This document shows, one piece after another, positions 18,776 through 27,459 of a stretch of DNA of 64,000 bases (position 1 is the first letter of the stretch; every line of letters starts with the position of its first letter). A program made the translations under genes and the position numbers. Where the stretch lies: NCBI RefSeq assembly GCF_004345565.1, contig NZ_SLWA01000010.1, forward strand, positions 1-64,000. The letters run 5' to 3'. This stretch comes from Flavobacterium circumlabens (GTDB lineage: Bacteria; Bacteroidota; Bacteroidia; Flavobacteriales; Flavobacteriaceae). The notes under the pieces are model-generated. The model worked only from the letters and a program-made list of their open reading frames with translations, did not search any database and had not been told where the DNA came from.

Positions 18776-18806
18776 GTGGTATTTGCAAAATTTAAATCCC
18801 GACAAA

Positions 18807-19091
18807 TTAAGTTGCTTTCGCAGCTTTAATAGCAACGCAGGCTTTCTGAATTTGCTTGTCTGTAAACGGGGACAAAGTTTCAGCCAGATTCCTGCTGGTT
18901 CTGAGACAGCTTAGCATTTTTTGTCGGAGCTCCTGATCATTGCCGAATTCGGTTTCGAGCATTAACTCGAAAATTTCCTGCAAATACAGAGGCTGTTCTT
19001 TAAAATTTCCTTCAAACCAAAGGTCGGAAAGGAAATGAACTACGGATGGCACTACATCCTGATGCGATGTTTTTTGATTTTCATTTTGCAT
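18807..19091 (-). CDS. Small hypothetical protein between the RHS and eCIS loci
   Basis: This 94-aa soluble, mostly helical protein has no signal peptide or recognised family (motifs VVHFLSDLWFEGN, LRTSRNLAETLSPF). It is a well-formed gene: an ATG start, an open frame with normal codon use, and a strong terminator 31 nt downstream. It sits between the shared motifs upstream of the RHS operon and the eCIS operon, so a regulatory or accessory role is possible but unproven. Confidence 0.6.
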   Translation of the reverse strand: MQNENQKTSHQDVVPSVVHFLSDLWFEGNFKEQPLYLQEIFELMLETEFGNDQELRQKMLSCLRTSRNLAETLSPFTDKQIQKACVAIKAAKAT

Positions 19092-19673
19092 AATAATGAC
19101 TTTAAGTTAGCCCTTATAGGTATTTTAGCAAGACAAAGATATCTATTATTAAAATAAAACAAGTGTTTACTTACAAAAACATTACGTACTTCAATGAAAA
19201 TAAATCTTGCTCCTTACTTATAAAGTGAAAATTCAAAAGTATAACAGAATCGAATTAGTAAAAAAGCTGCAATTTAAAATATTTCATCTCAAATTAAAAA
19301 AACGAACATTTTGTTTTTATTGAATAATGTCTTACGGTCTTACAACTGTTTAACTTCCTATATTCCTGAAAATAAAACTTCACTATACAAACAAACATTT
19401 AAAAATCAGTATTTTAACCTGTACAAAAAGGGTGTTTTTCCCCTTTTTTGATACCTCTTCCTTTGTATAACTTCGACAATTCAATTAGTACTCGATTTAG
19501 TACCAATTGAAAGCACGTCGGAAGCCCCCACTTCTTTATTTTAAAATCTAAGCCTTAGATCGCATCCCTTTAGCAAATTCAAATTATGCTGTCATAAACG
19601 GGATTGTATTTTAAAAAATAAAAATACCTATTTGATTCGCCATACTATAGAATGTATTAAAACCTATTATAAG
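19092..19673. other. Leader and control region of the eCIS operon
   Basis: About 580 nt without a gene, A+T-rich. It contains the shared bipartite motif at 19425-19459, a candidate -33/-7 promoter ending at 19475, and about 190 nt of presumed 5' untranslated leader. A TTG-started extension of the first eCIS frame from 19632 is judged unlikely. Confidence 0.5.
19425..19475 (+). promoter_or_regulatory. Bipartite motif and candidate promoter of the eCIS operon
   Basis: AAGGG and CCCTT (8-nt spacer), then TTTTGATACCTC (19448 region), match the element upstream of the RHS operon. TTG at 19448-19450, a 17-nt spacer and TAACTTCG at 19468-19475 approximate the Bacteroidota TTG / TAnnTTTG promoter, with one mismatch in the -7 box. 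Confidence 0.4.
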
Positions 19674-20276
19674 ATGATTTTTGAAGTTATTCAGATAATT
19701 ACAGAACAAGTAAACAACTATCTCGACGAAATCGGATTGGATAAAACCGTTGTGGCTGAAAATATTGCTTTTTTAGAGTCCCAAAACGAAATCGTATCGG
19801 CTAATTTAGAAGATAAAGTAGCACTGACCTTAATCAATCTGGATGAGGAATCTACCTTAAAGAACTTTCCGAATCATGCGATTGAAAACAATAAAACCAT
19901 TTATAAAAACAGTGTTATTAATTTAAATCTGTATTTACTTTTTAGCGCCAATAGAAATAAATACATCAACTCGCTGAATGATATTTCGAAAATCATAGCC
20001 TTTTTTCAGGGCAAAAAACTCTTTACACAAGCCAACACTATTTACAACCGAAATAATGTTGCCATGACCAATATTGACAACTTCAGATTCTCGGTAGAGC
20101 TCTACACGCCCACTTTTGAAGAGCTGAACTATATCTGGGGAACGTTAGGCGGTAAACAATTTCCGTCGGCTTTGTACAAAGTGAGCATGATACAAATTGA
20201 ACGCAATATCGCTCAAAGCGAAGGACAACTGATCAGCAGGGTCAAAGGTATAACCAAAACAAAAGAGCAATCATGA
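19674..20276 (+). CDS. eCIS cap/tube-terminator protein (DUF4255, Pvc16/Afp16 type)
   Basis: This 200-aa protein (ATG at 19674 preferred over a TTG at 19632) begins MIFEVIQIITEQVNNYLDEI. It has the conserved DUF4255 pattern around VALTLINLDEESTLKN and NLYLLFSANRNKY. Members of this family close the distal end of the tube and sheath in contractile injection systems and are among the best markers of an eCIS. It is the first gene of the cluster. Its TGA overlaps the ATG of the next gene (ATGA), so the two are coupled. Confidence 0.88.
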   Translation: MIFEVIQIITEQVNNYLDEIGLDKTVVAENIAFLESQNEIVSANLEDKVALTLINLDEESTLKNFPNHAIENNKTIYKNSVINLNLYLLFSANRNKYINSLNDISKIIAFFQGKKLFTQANTIYNRNNVAMTNIDNFRFSVELYTPTFEELNYIWGTLGGKQFPSALYKVSMIQIERNIAQSEGQLISRVKGITKTKEQS

Positions 20277-21115
20277 GTTTTAATCTTACATACGGATTGT
20301 TATTTGAAGTAACATTTTTACACAATTATTTTCTGAACAGTGGTGAAGATACGTATGCCGGTATGTCGACACCGGATAAGGAAAAGATGCTGCAAAAATT
20401 CGATTATGATTCCTTTGCCGCTATCACCCCAACCGTAGAAACCCAAACAAGGTTAAGAAACTACAAAATGGCGTTTAAACCAACCAAAACGGGAATCCGG
20501 GTATACGTTAAAGTGAAAGAAGCCGATGAAACTGATCCCTATATAAGTCTTCCTCCTGATTTGAAACTGGACTTTATCGTGTCTGTCAAGGACTATCAGT
20601 TTGAGAATTACACCGATTTGGAATTTGTCCCGGATCAACTGTTTTTATTCAGCAACGTCAAGCCTTCCACTGAGCCGGTAACGTTTAAATACATTTCGAA
20701 AAGCAATGAGAATGTCCTGATTTCAAATGCCTATTTAGTATCTGAAAAAACAACAGCGCAATTCCTATCCGAACTTCATACCGCAGAAAGACAAGATGTT
20801 TTCGGAATCCTGTCCCTGAGCATGAAAGCCGATACTGCTGCAAAAAACATTGTGACTGATTCGGGCAAAATGATTACACCCAATTTTAAGATTCATTTTG
20901 ACAACAGGAAAACGCTTTGGAGATATATCAACAGGAAAACAGCCATCACAATTAGAACCAATGCCGTCAAGCCCCTAACCTATTCGGGTTTTGTTGAAAT
21001 TGATCCGGCGGCAGACTTTACTCCCTCTCAATTACCAGACACTCAATATCCTAATCCATCTGTAAAATCAATAACAAAAAATGATGGTGATTATTATTCG
21101 GAAATATTTATTTAA
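20273..21115 (+). CDS. Unidentified eCIS structural protein
   Basis: This 280-aa soluble, beta-rich protein has no signal peptide or family that I can name. Its position is informative: it is coupled by a 4-nt overlap to the cap gene and lies 18 nt before the sheath gene. In the related AlgoCIS particle the cap is joined to the sheath by an extra adaptor, and this protein is a reasonable candidate for such a role. That assignment is inference from order. FTPSQLPDTQYPNPS near the end may be a flexible tail. Confidence 0.6.
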   Translation: MSFNLTYGLLFEVTFLHNYFLNSGEDTYAGMSTPDKEKMLQKFDYDSFAAITPTVETQTRLRNYKMAFKPTKTGIRVYVKVKEADETDPYISLPPDLKLDFIVSVKDYQFENYTDLEFVPDQLFLFSNVKPSTEPVTFKYISKSNENVLISNAYLVSEKTTAQFLSELHTAERQDVFGILSLSMKADTAAKNIVTDSGKMITPNFKIHFDNRKTLWRYINRKTAITIRTNAVKPLTYSGFVEIDPAADFTPSQLPDTQYPNPSVKSITKNDGDYYSEIFI

Positions 21116-21133
21116 TAATTAAAACAATCAATT

Positions 21134-23251
21134 ATGGCAACAACTTACAAAACACCTGGCGTATATATTGAGGAAATCGTAAAGTTCCCTCCTTCTGTTG
21201 CTCAGGTCGAAACAGCAATTCCCGCTTTTATTGGCTACACAGAAAAAGCTGTTAAAAAAATCGAGAACGATTTAGACAGGGTTCCTACCCGAATTACTTC
21301 TTTACTGGATTATGAAACGTATTTCGGGTTCGCGTATCCTGAAGATTCTATAGCTGTAGAAATTACAGATGTGGTCACTGACAATGTTCTTACTGACAGA
21401 CAAATTGTAGTAAATCAACCCAGCAATCCTAAGCCTTTTTTGATGTATTATGCCCTTCAGATGTATTTTGCAAATGGCGGCGGACCTTGTTATATTGTAT
21501 CTGTCGACAGATATGAAGATCTGAATGGTAATCAAAATACTGTTCTGTTTAATGATTTACTAAATGGAAAAAGCTTAAAAAATGGTCTTGACTTATTAAA
21601 AGGGGAAGATGAACCAACACTGATCTTGTTTCCGGATGCAAAGGCCTTAAGTGAAGCTGATTTTTATGCGCTGTATGGTGATGCCTTGACACAATGCCAT
21701 GATATGCAGGATCGTTTTACAATCATTGACACCTATGCTTCTGATGATATTGAAGATGATGCTGCTGCTTTGAGAGATCAAATCGTGCTGGAGAAAGACT
21801 ATCTGAAATACGGCGCTGCTTACTATCCGTACCTGGAAACTATATTGGATTACCGCTACAACGAAGATGATATTTTAATCCATCATATCACGAATGTTCC
21901 TGACGCGATAAGTACAGCATCAAACGATGTTGATAAGGCCTTATTAACAATTCCAACCAGCCTTTCCAGCATTGTCAGTATTAGTAATGCAGGCGGAACT
22001 CCCGCAGATGATACTATCGAAGGAAAAATAGCGAATGTCCTTTTATTTATAGATTCTCCTAATCCGACAGGTTTTAATGTAGCTGCCGGGCCTGCCAATT
22101 ATGCCCTTAATTTAAAAAATGGGTTTGCAGACAAGCTGACTACATTAACTGCCGATTTAGGTTTATTAATTGCCGATAAAAAAACAGTAGAAAACGCAGC
22201 CAATTCGGTTATAGCCTCTGTTAAAGATGATAATCCCGGTGCCGAAGCTCCTCTTGTGGCAGCCCTGGCAAAATTTGTGACTTTATTTGAAGGTACTGAT
22301 AAAATTGAAAGTGTAAAAACAGCCCTGGATGACCTGAGAGCAAAAGTACTTGCTTCCAAAACAACTGCAGCATTAGGTACAGTGGTAGATAATGTAGTGG
22401 TTGAGATTGCAAAATTATTTAAATTTTCTGCTCCGGCTTCTATTCTTGATTTACCGGATGATACCCTGACAATTGGAACGGACGTCTTTAACAAACCAGT
22501 GCCCGGAAAAACCATAACTGCACTGGTTAATGATATCAAAACCGAAATTAATGCTATTAATTCTGAAGACACCAACAACGGTGCCATGAACGGCCGTTAC
22601 CTGGGTGATATTGAGGGCTTAGACAACAAATCTTACAATGCCATAAAAGCAGAAATCGGAGCGCTTCCTCTTACACTGCCTCCAAGCAGCGCCGTAGCCG
22701 GAATCTACGCCCGTGTTGATTCTAACAGAGGCGTTTGGAAAGCTCCTGCCAATGTAGGTATTAACTATGTGATAAAACCAACACTAAAAATAACAAATGG
22801 TGATCAGGACAACTTAAATGTTGATACTGTAGCCGGTAAATCCATCAACGCCATCAGAAGTTTTACAGGTAAAGGGACCTTGGTTTGGGGGTCAAGAACC
22901 CTGGCAGGTAATGACAACGAATGGCGTTATGTACCGGTGAGACGCTTCTTTAACATGGCAGAAGAATCCATCAAGAAAGCAACCGAACAATTTGTATTTG
23001 AACCTAATGATGCCAATACCTGGATAAGAGTCAGAGCAATGATTGAGAATTTCTTAATCCTTCAGTGGAGAGCGGGAGCTTTGGCCGGAGCAAAACCGGA
23101 ACAGGCTTTTTACGTAAGGGTTGGACTGGGTCAGACGATGTCGGCTTTGGATATCCTGGAAGGCAGAATGATTATTGAAATCGGAATGGCAGTGGTTCGT
23201 CCGGCAGAGTTCATCATCCTTCGTTTCTCTCACAAAATGCAGGAATCTTAA
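21134..23251 (+). CDS. eCIS contractile sheath protein with large insertion
   Basis: This 705-aa phage-tail-sheath family protein has the canonical N-terminus (TYKTPGVYIEEI, then AIPAFIGYTEKA). The conserved C-terminal half runs from about residue 530 (DSNRGVWKAPAN, GTLVWGSRTLA, WRYVPVRRFFNMAEESI, ending VRPAEFIILRF). It polymerises around the tube and contracts to drive it outward. It is the only sheath gene, unlike PVC and Afp, which carry several. Residues of about 250-510 form an added Ala/Asp/Lys-rich, largely helical region that probably decorates the particle's outer surface. Confidence 0.93.
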   Translation: MATTYKTPGVYIEEIVKFPPSVAQVETAIPAFIGYTEKAVKKIENDLDRVPTRITSLLDYETYFGFAYPEDSIAVEITDVVTDNVLTDRQIVVNQPSNPKPFLMYYALQMYFANGGGPCYIVSVDRYEDLNGNQNTVLFNDLLNGKSLKNGLDLLKGEDEPTLILFPDAKALSEADFYALYGDALTQCHDMQDRFTIIDTYASDDIEDDAAALRDQIVLEKDYLKYGAAYYPYLETILDYRYNEDDILIHHITNVPDAISTASNDVDKALLTIPTSLSSIVSISNAGGTPADDTIEGKIANVLLFIDSPNPTGFNVAAGPANYALNLKNGFADKLTTLTADLGLLIADKKTVENAANSVIASVKDDNPGAEAPLVAALAKFVTLFEGTDKIESVKTALDDLRAKVLASKTTAALGTVVDNVVVEIAKLFKFSAPASILDLPDDTLTIGTDVFNKPVPGKTITALVNDIKTEINAINSEDTNNGAMNGRYLGDIEGLDNKSYNAIKAEIGALPLTLPPSSAVAGIYARVDSNRGVWKAPANVGINYVIKPTLKITNGDQDNLNVDTVAGKSINAIRSFTGKGTLVWGSRTLAGNDNEWRYVPVRRFFNMAEESIKKATEQFVFEPNDANTWIRVRAMIENFLILQWRAGALAGAKPEQAFYVRVGLGQTMSALDILEGRMIIEIGMAVVRPAEFIILRFSHKMQES

Positions 23252-23282
23252 TTTAACTATCAACATTAAAAAAATATAAATC

Positions 23283-23711
23283 ATGAGTTATCCATTATCA
23301 AAGTTTCATTTCTCAGTAGACTGGGGCGGAACAAAAATAGGTTTTACAGAGGTCTCCGGATTAGATGTAGAAACCGAAGTGATCGAATACCGTCAGGGTG
23401 CAAGTCCGGAGTACAGCAAAATCAAGATGCCGGGTATGCAGAAGTTCTCTAACATTACGATGAAAAGAGGGACTTTTAAAAGCGATAATGAATATTACGC
23501 CTGGTGGAATACGGTAAAACTAAACACCATCGAAAGAAGGGACATTACCATCAAATTGCTGAATGAGGAACACGAACCGGTGATTACCTGGAAAGTAAAA
23601 AATGCATGGCCCACCAAAGTGCAGTCGACTGATTTAAAAGCCGACGGAAACGAAGTCGCCATCGAATCGCTGGAATTAGTGCATGAAGGTTTATCGATTC
23701 AAAATGATTAA
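23283..23711 (+). CDS. eCIS inner tube protein 1 (gp19/Hcp-like)
   Basis: This 142-aa T4 gp19-type tail-tube protein has motifs YPLSKFHFSVDWGG, FTEVSGLDVETEVIEYR, MPGMQKFSNITMKRG and the closing VAIESLELVHEGL. Rings of this protein stack to form the lumen that carries cargo. It is 31 nt downstream of the sheath gene, as expected for proteins needed in high, matched amounts. Confidence 0.93.
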   Translation: MSYPLSKFHFSVDWGGTKIGFTEVSGLDVETEVIEYRQGASPEYSKIKMPGMQKFSNITMKRGTFKSDNEYYAWWNTVKLNTIERRDITIKLLNEEHEPVITWKVKNAWPTKVQSTDLKADGNEVAIESLELVHEGLSIQND

Positions 23712-23713
23712 TC

Positions 23714-24160
23714 ATGGCTAACTATTATCCACCTGTCGGTTTTCACTTTTTAGTTGAATTTGAAGGTCTTGGTTCACAAACTAAAGACCATCAGTTTCAA
23801 TCGGTTTCCGGTTTATCTGTCGATATTGAAACTGAAGAGATAGCCGAAGGTGGTGAAAACCGATTCAAGCATAAACTTCCGGTAAAGACCAAATATCCAA
23901 ACCTGACTTTAAAGAGGGGAATGCTGATTGATTCTGCCGTGATCGACTGGTGTCGGGATGCTATCGAAAACTTTTCGTTTAAGCCTGTCAACCTGACCAT
24001 CAAATTGCTCGATGAGGAACATCAGCCCCTGATTTCATGGAATGTAGTTCATGCCTACCCTGTAAAATGGGCGGTTGAGGATTTTAATGCGGAAGAAAGT
24101 AAGCTCGTTGTCGAAAACTTTGAACTTACCTACAATTATTTCACTTTAATTAAAAGTTAG
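23714..24160 (+). CDS. eCIS inner tube protein 2 (gp19-like)
   Basis: This 148-aa paralogue of the preceding tube protein has the same fold markers (FQSVSGLSVDIETEEIAEGG, YPNLTLKRGML, NFELTYNYF). In Afp/PVC-type particles a second tube protein forms the tube initiator at the baseplate, and that role is likely here. It starts 2 nt after tube protein 1. Confidence 0.9.
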   Translation: MANYYPPVGFHFLVEFEGLGSQTKDHQFQSVSGLSVDIETEEIAEGGENRFKHKLPVKTKYPNLTLKRGMLIDSAVIDWCRDAIENFSFKPVNLTIKLLDEEHQPLISWNVVHAYPVKWAVEDFNAEESKLVVENFELTYNYFTLIKS

Positions 24161-24162
24161 TC

Positions 24163-24321
24163 ATGCCGATAGAAATAAAAGAACTTCACATCAGGATAAA
24201 CGTCGATGAAGGAGCAAAACCAAATGCTAAAGCAGACGCTTCAAAAAGCAAGGGGGAAGATCCGGTAGCCGAATGTGTGGAACAGGTAATGAAAATTATG
24301 GAACGTAAAAAAGAACGATGA
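24163..24321 (+). CDS. Small eCIS protein, DUF5908 family (Pvc6-like position)
   Basis: This short gene encodes 52 aa: MPIEIKELHIRINVDE, a Lys/Ala linker and a helical CVEQVMKIMERKKER end. The MPIEIKEL-I-I opening matches the DUF5908 family, found almost only in contractile injection clusters. Size and place match pvc6. It is packed 2 nt after tube 2 and 1 nt before the next gene. Confidence 0.8.
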   Translation: MPIEIKELHIRINVDEGAKPNAKADASKSKGEDPVAECVEQVMKIMERKKER

Positions 24322-24322
24322 T

Positions 24323-25006
24323 ATGGCTGGTGAATTAGAAAAACTTAAAGTTGTGGCTTATAGTGATCCGGAATTTAACAACAAAATTGCGGATGGTGAA
24401 TTTTCTACTTTAATGAATCCGGAAAAGTACACCTATCATTATAAAATTGAAACCGATGAAACTCAGGCTTCCGGCACGAGTACGGTTTCTCCGAAGTTCA
24501 ATAAAAAATTACCCGAAAATCTGGAACTCGATTTCGTGTTTGACCGGTCGGGAGTAATTAACGGCTATGCCAGTTCTGACGATGGAATCATTGACGACAT
24601 TGAGAAATTCAAGAAAGTGATCCTGGATTACAATGGTGACGAACACAAGCCCAATTACCTGATTATTTCCTGGGGAACCCTGCTCTTTAAAGGCGCACTG
24701 ACCGAAATGAATGTGGAATTCAAACTCTTCAAACCCGACGGTACGCCAATCAGGGCGATTGCAAAAGCAAAATTCCAGGGTTTTGTGGAAGATAATTTAA
24801 GGGCTGCCAAAGAAAACAATAAGTCACCCGATTTAACGCATTACAGAACGGTAACAGACGGTGATACTTTGCCGCTGATGTCCTTTACGATCTACGGCGA
24901 TTCCAAATATTATCTGGAAGTCGCCCGGGTCAATAACATTGTCAATTTCAGAAAACTAAAAACAGGGCAAAAACTATTTTTTCCACCCTTACAAAAACCA
25001 TCCTGA
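24323..25006 (+). CDS. eCIS LysM baseplate adaptor (Pvc7/Afp7-like)
   Basis: This 227-aa protein has an N-terminal tube-contact domain (about 1-165, with LMNPEKYTYHYKIE and LELDFVFDRSG). A C-terminal LysM module (about 172-222) reads TVTDGDTLPLMSFTIYGD, then VNNIVNFRKLKTGQKLFFP. In Afp/PVC this protein links the tube initiator to the spike; here LysM serves as a structural fold, not necessarily for peptidoglycan binding. Its TGA overlaps the next ATG (TGATG). Confidence 0.88.
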   Translation: MAGELEKLKVVAYSDPEFNNKIADGEFSTLMNPEKYTYHYKIETDETQASGTSTVSPKFNKKLPENLELDFVFDRSGVINGYASSDDGIIDDIEKFKKVILDYNGDEHKPNYLIISWGTLLFKGALTEMNVEFKLFKPDGTPIRAIAKAKFQGFVEDNLRAAKENNKSPDLTHYRTVTDGDTLPLMSFTIYGDSKYYLEVARVNNIVNFRKLKTGQKLFFPPLQKPS

Positions 25007-26751
25007 TGAACAACAGCGGAGTCATACAAACCAGTAAAAGTGCCGATTTAGTAACGCATAAAATTTTAATTGAGGGAGAAGAGTTATCTAAAACCTATCA
25101 GGTAAAAAGTGTTGTGGTACAAAATGAGGTGAACCGGATTCCTATGGCCCAAATTGTGCTGACAGACGGAGAAGCTTCTGAAAGAGACTTTAAATTAAGC
25201 AATGAAGAGCTGTTAATTCCGGGTAAAAAAATTGAAATAACGGCCGGTTATCACAACGATGAAGAAACGATTTACAAAGGCATTGTCATCAAACATTCGA
25301 TCAAAATAAAAAGCGGTGCCTCTTTGTTGATTATCGAATGCAAAGACGAAGCTGTAAAACTTACGATCGGCAGAAAAAGCAAATATTTCTATGATGTAAA
25401 AGACAGCGAAGCCTTTGAGGAAATCATTGATGCTTACGGATTGGAAAAAGAGGTAGAAGCCACGAATTTCAGTCATAAAGAACTGGTTCAGTACAATACC
25501 TCCGACTGGGATTTTATAGTGTCACGGGCGCAGGCCAACGGCAAACTTTGTTTTGTGGAGAATGGTAAAATCACCATCAGCAAACCCAATATAACAGCAG
25601 CAGCTGTTGAAACGGTAACCTTCGGATCCAGTTTATTGGATTTTGATGCTGAAATAGATGCCAGGAATCAATTTGCAAAAGTGTCTTCGTACAGTTGGGA
25701 TTACAGCAATCAGGAATTGGTTGAAATTGAAGCGACTGATCCGGCTATTTCCTTAAACGGAAATTTATCGCCATCAGATCTGGCCGGAACAATCGAATTG
25801 GAAAACCTGGAGTTGCGTCATGGCGGCAATATATCTGATGTGGAACTTCAGGATTGGGCCGATGCCAAATTGCTCTTTCAGCAATTATCCAAAATCCGCG
25901 GAAGAGTAAAGTTTCAGGGAATCCCTGCCGTAAAACCCAACACGATCATTATGCTCGAAGGCGTTGGTGACCGGTTTAACGGAAAGGCGTACATCACCGG
26001 AGTTTTTCATGAAATAGCAGCAGGAAACTGGACCATTGATGCACAATTCGGATTGAATCCGGAATGGTTTTCTGAAACATTTGACATTCATACGCCCACC
26101 GGTTCCGGAATCATTCCCGCTATAAAAGGGCTTCACACCGGAATTGTAACGCAACTCGAAAGTGATCCCAATGGTGAGGACCGGATTTTAGTAAAGATTC
26201 CCATCATCAACAATGAAGAACAAGGGATCTGGTGCCGCGTAGCTTCTCCGGATGCAGGAGAAAACAGAGGGATTTTTTTCAGGCCTGAAATTGAAGATGA
26301 AGTAATCATCGGTTTTATCAATGAAGATCCGAATAATGCCATTGTTTTGGGCATGCTGCACAGCAGCGGAAAACCTGCCCCGATAACAGCTGCCGATGCG
26401 AATCATCAAAAAGGAATTGTAACCCGCAGCGAAATGAAGGTTTTGTTTGACGATGAAAAAAAATCAATCGGAATTGAAACTCCTGCCGGGAAAAAAATCA
26501 CGCTTGATGAAGACAAAGGGGTCATTATTATCGAAGATGAAAATTCGAACGTGATCACGATCGACAGCAAGGGCATCAAAATGGAAAGTGCCGGAAACAT
26601 CGAAATAAAAGCGACCGGAGATGTCAAAATTGAAGGAACCAATGTTTCAATCAGTGCCTCCGCACAATTTAAGGCAGAAGGAAGTGCAGGTGCGGAAGTA
26701 TCCTCCGGAGCCACTGCCATCTTAAAAGGAAGTATTGTACAAATAAATTAG
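25006..26751 (+). CDS. eCIS spike protein, VgrG-like (Pvc8)
   Basis: This 581-aa protein fuses gp27-like domains (about residues 1-345; THKILIEGEEL, VNRIPMAQIVLTDG) to a gp5 OB-fold (about 370-460; GIVTQLESDPNGEDRILVKI, WCRVASPDAG, EIEDEVIIGFIN). A triple-stranded beta-helix stub follows (about 490-575; repeated ID/IE/IK steps). The trimer forms the central spike that pierces the target and carries the PAAR tip encoded next. No C-terminal effector extension is seen. Confidence 0.92.
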   Translation: MNNSGVIQTSKSADLVTHKILIEGEELSKTYQVKSVVVQNEVNRIPMAQIVLTDGEASERDFKLSNEELLIPGKKIEITAGYHNDEETIYKGIVIKHSIKIKSGASLLIIECKDEAVKLTIGRKSKYFYDVKDSEAFEEIIDAYGLEKEVEATNFSHKELVQYNTSDWDFIVSRAQANGKLCFVENGKITISKPNITAAAVETVTFGSSLLDFDAEIDARNQFAKVSSYSWDYSNQELVEIEATDPAISLNGNLSPSDLAGTIELENLELRHGGNISDVELQDWADAKLLFQQLSKIRGRVKFQGIPAVKPNTIIMLEGVGDRFNGKAYITGVFHEIAAGNWTIDAQFGLNPEWFSETFDIHTPTGSGIIPAIKGLHTGIVTQLESDPNGEDRILVKIPIINNEEQGIWCRVASPDAGENRGIFFRPEIEDEVIIGFINEDPNNAIVLGMLHSSGKPAPITAADANHQKGIVTRSEMKVLFDDEKKSIGIETPAGKKITLDEDKGVIIIEDENSNVITIDSKGIKMESAGNIEIKATGDVKIEGTNVSISASAQFKAEGSAGAEVSSGATAILKGSIVQIN

Positions 26752-26755
26752 CATC

Positions 26756-27046
26756 ATGGGAGCACCAGCCGCAAGAGTTTCAGATATGCATGTCTGCCCA
26801 ATGGTAACCGCAACCGTTCCGCATGTTGGAGGTCCGATTTTACCTGCCGGCGTACCCACGGTTTTAATTGGCGGAGTTCCGGCAGCCTGTGTTGGCGATA
26901 TGGCCACCTGCAGCGGTCCGCCCGACAGCATTGCAATGGGCTCATCAACGGTTTTGATTGGCGGGAAACCTGCAGCCAGAATGGGAGATTCAACCGCACA
27001 TGGCGGAACAATAGTAGCGGGATTAGCAACTGTTTTAATTGGTTAA
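26756..27046 (+). CDS. PAAR-repeat spike tip protein (Pvc10-like)
   Basis: This 96-aa protein consists almost only of PAAR motifs: GAPAARVSDMHVCPM, PTVLIGGVPAACVGDMATC, STVLIGGKPAARMGDST and a final ATVLIG. The His and Cys residues (such as H12, C14, C50) fit a metal-binding conical tip capping the VgrG-like spike. There is no toxin extension. Confidence 0.92.
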   Translation: MGAPAARVSDMHVCPMVTATVPHVGGPILPAGVPTVLIGGVPAACVGDMATCSGPPDSIAMGSSTVLIGGKPAARMGDSTAHGGTIVAGLATVLIG

Positions 27047-27048
27047 TT

Positions 27049-27459
27049 ATGGAAAGTGAACAAGCTTTTTTGGGAACCGGATGGAGTTTTCCACCCGAAT
27101 TTAAGAAAACAACAAAATCTGTTGTAATGATTTCTGATGAGGAAGACATCAAGAGCAGTCTCGAAATTTTATTGTCAACCAAAATAGGAGAACGCATTAT
27201 GCTGCCTAAATATGGCTGCAATATGGATGAACTTCTTTTTAATCCGCTGAACAGAACACTAAAAACCTTTGTATCTGAATTAATAAAGACCGCCATTTTG
27301 TACCACGAGCCCCGTATTGATGTGGAGAAAATCGACATCAGCCAGGGAGATGATCTCAATGGGGAGTTGTTAGTGGTTTTAGATTATAAAATAAGGGCAA
27401 CCAATTCAAGAACTAATATGGTTTATCCTTTTTATATAGAAGAGGGAACTAATATTTAG
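27049..27459 (+). CDS. Baseplate wedge protein, gp25 family (Pvc9)
   Basis: This 136-aa protein has gp25 signatures: DIKSSLEILLSTKIGERIMLPKYGC, then LNRTLKTFVSELIKTAILYHEPRI. gp25 ties the baseplate to the first sheath ring. It follows the PAAR gene by 2 nt and is the last gene before the only large gap inside the cluster. Confidence 0.92.
   Translation: MESEQAFLGTGWSFPPEFKKTTKSVVMISDEEDIKSSLEILLSTKIGERIMLPKYGCNMDELLFNPLNRTLKTFVSELIKTAILYHEPRIDVEKIDISQGDDLNGELLVVLDYKIRATNSRTNMVYPFYIEEGTNI

Larger units (their letters stand above)
18309..18806. other. Intergenic region upstream of the RHS operon
   Basis: No gene is seen in these 498 nt. The region holds the shared bipartite motif (18431-18475), a perfect 11-bp inverted repeat (18659-18669 with 18685-18695), several TTGTTGTAAA / TTTACAACA words, and the terminator of the 94-aa gene (18747-18775). 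Confidence 0.6.

Noticed and set aside
19632..19673. TTG-started N-terminal extension of the DUF4255 protein
   Set aside because: The extra 14 residues are not expected for the family, and the ATG at 19674 gives the standard opening.
22099..22587. 162-codon minus-strand open frame within the sheath gene
   Set aside because: It is fully antisense to a recognised sheath protein, and its product is Ser/Thr/Ala-rich with no start context.
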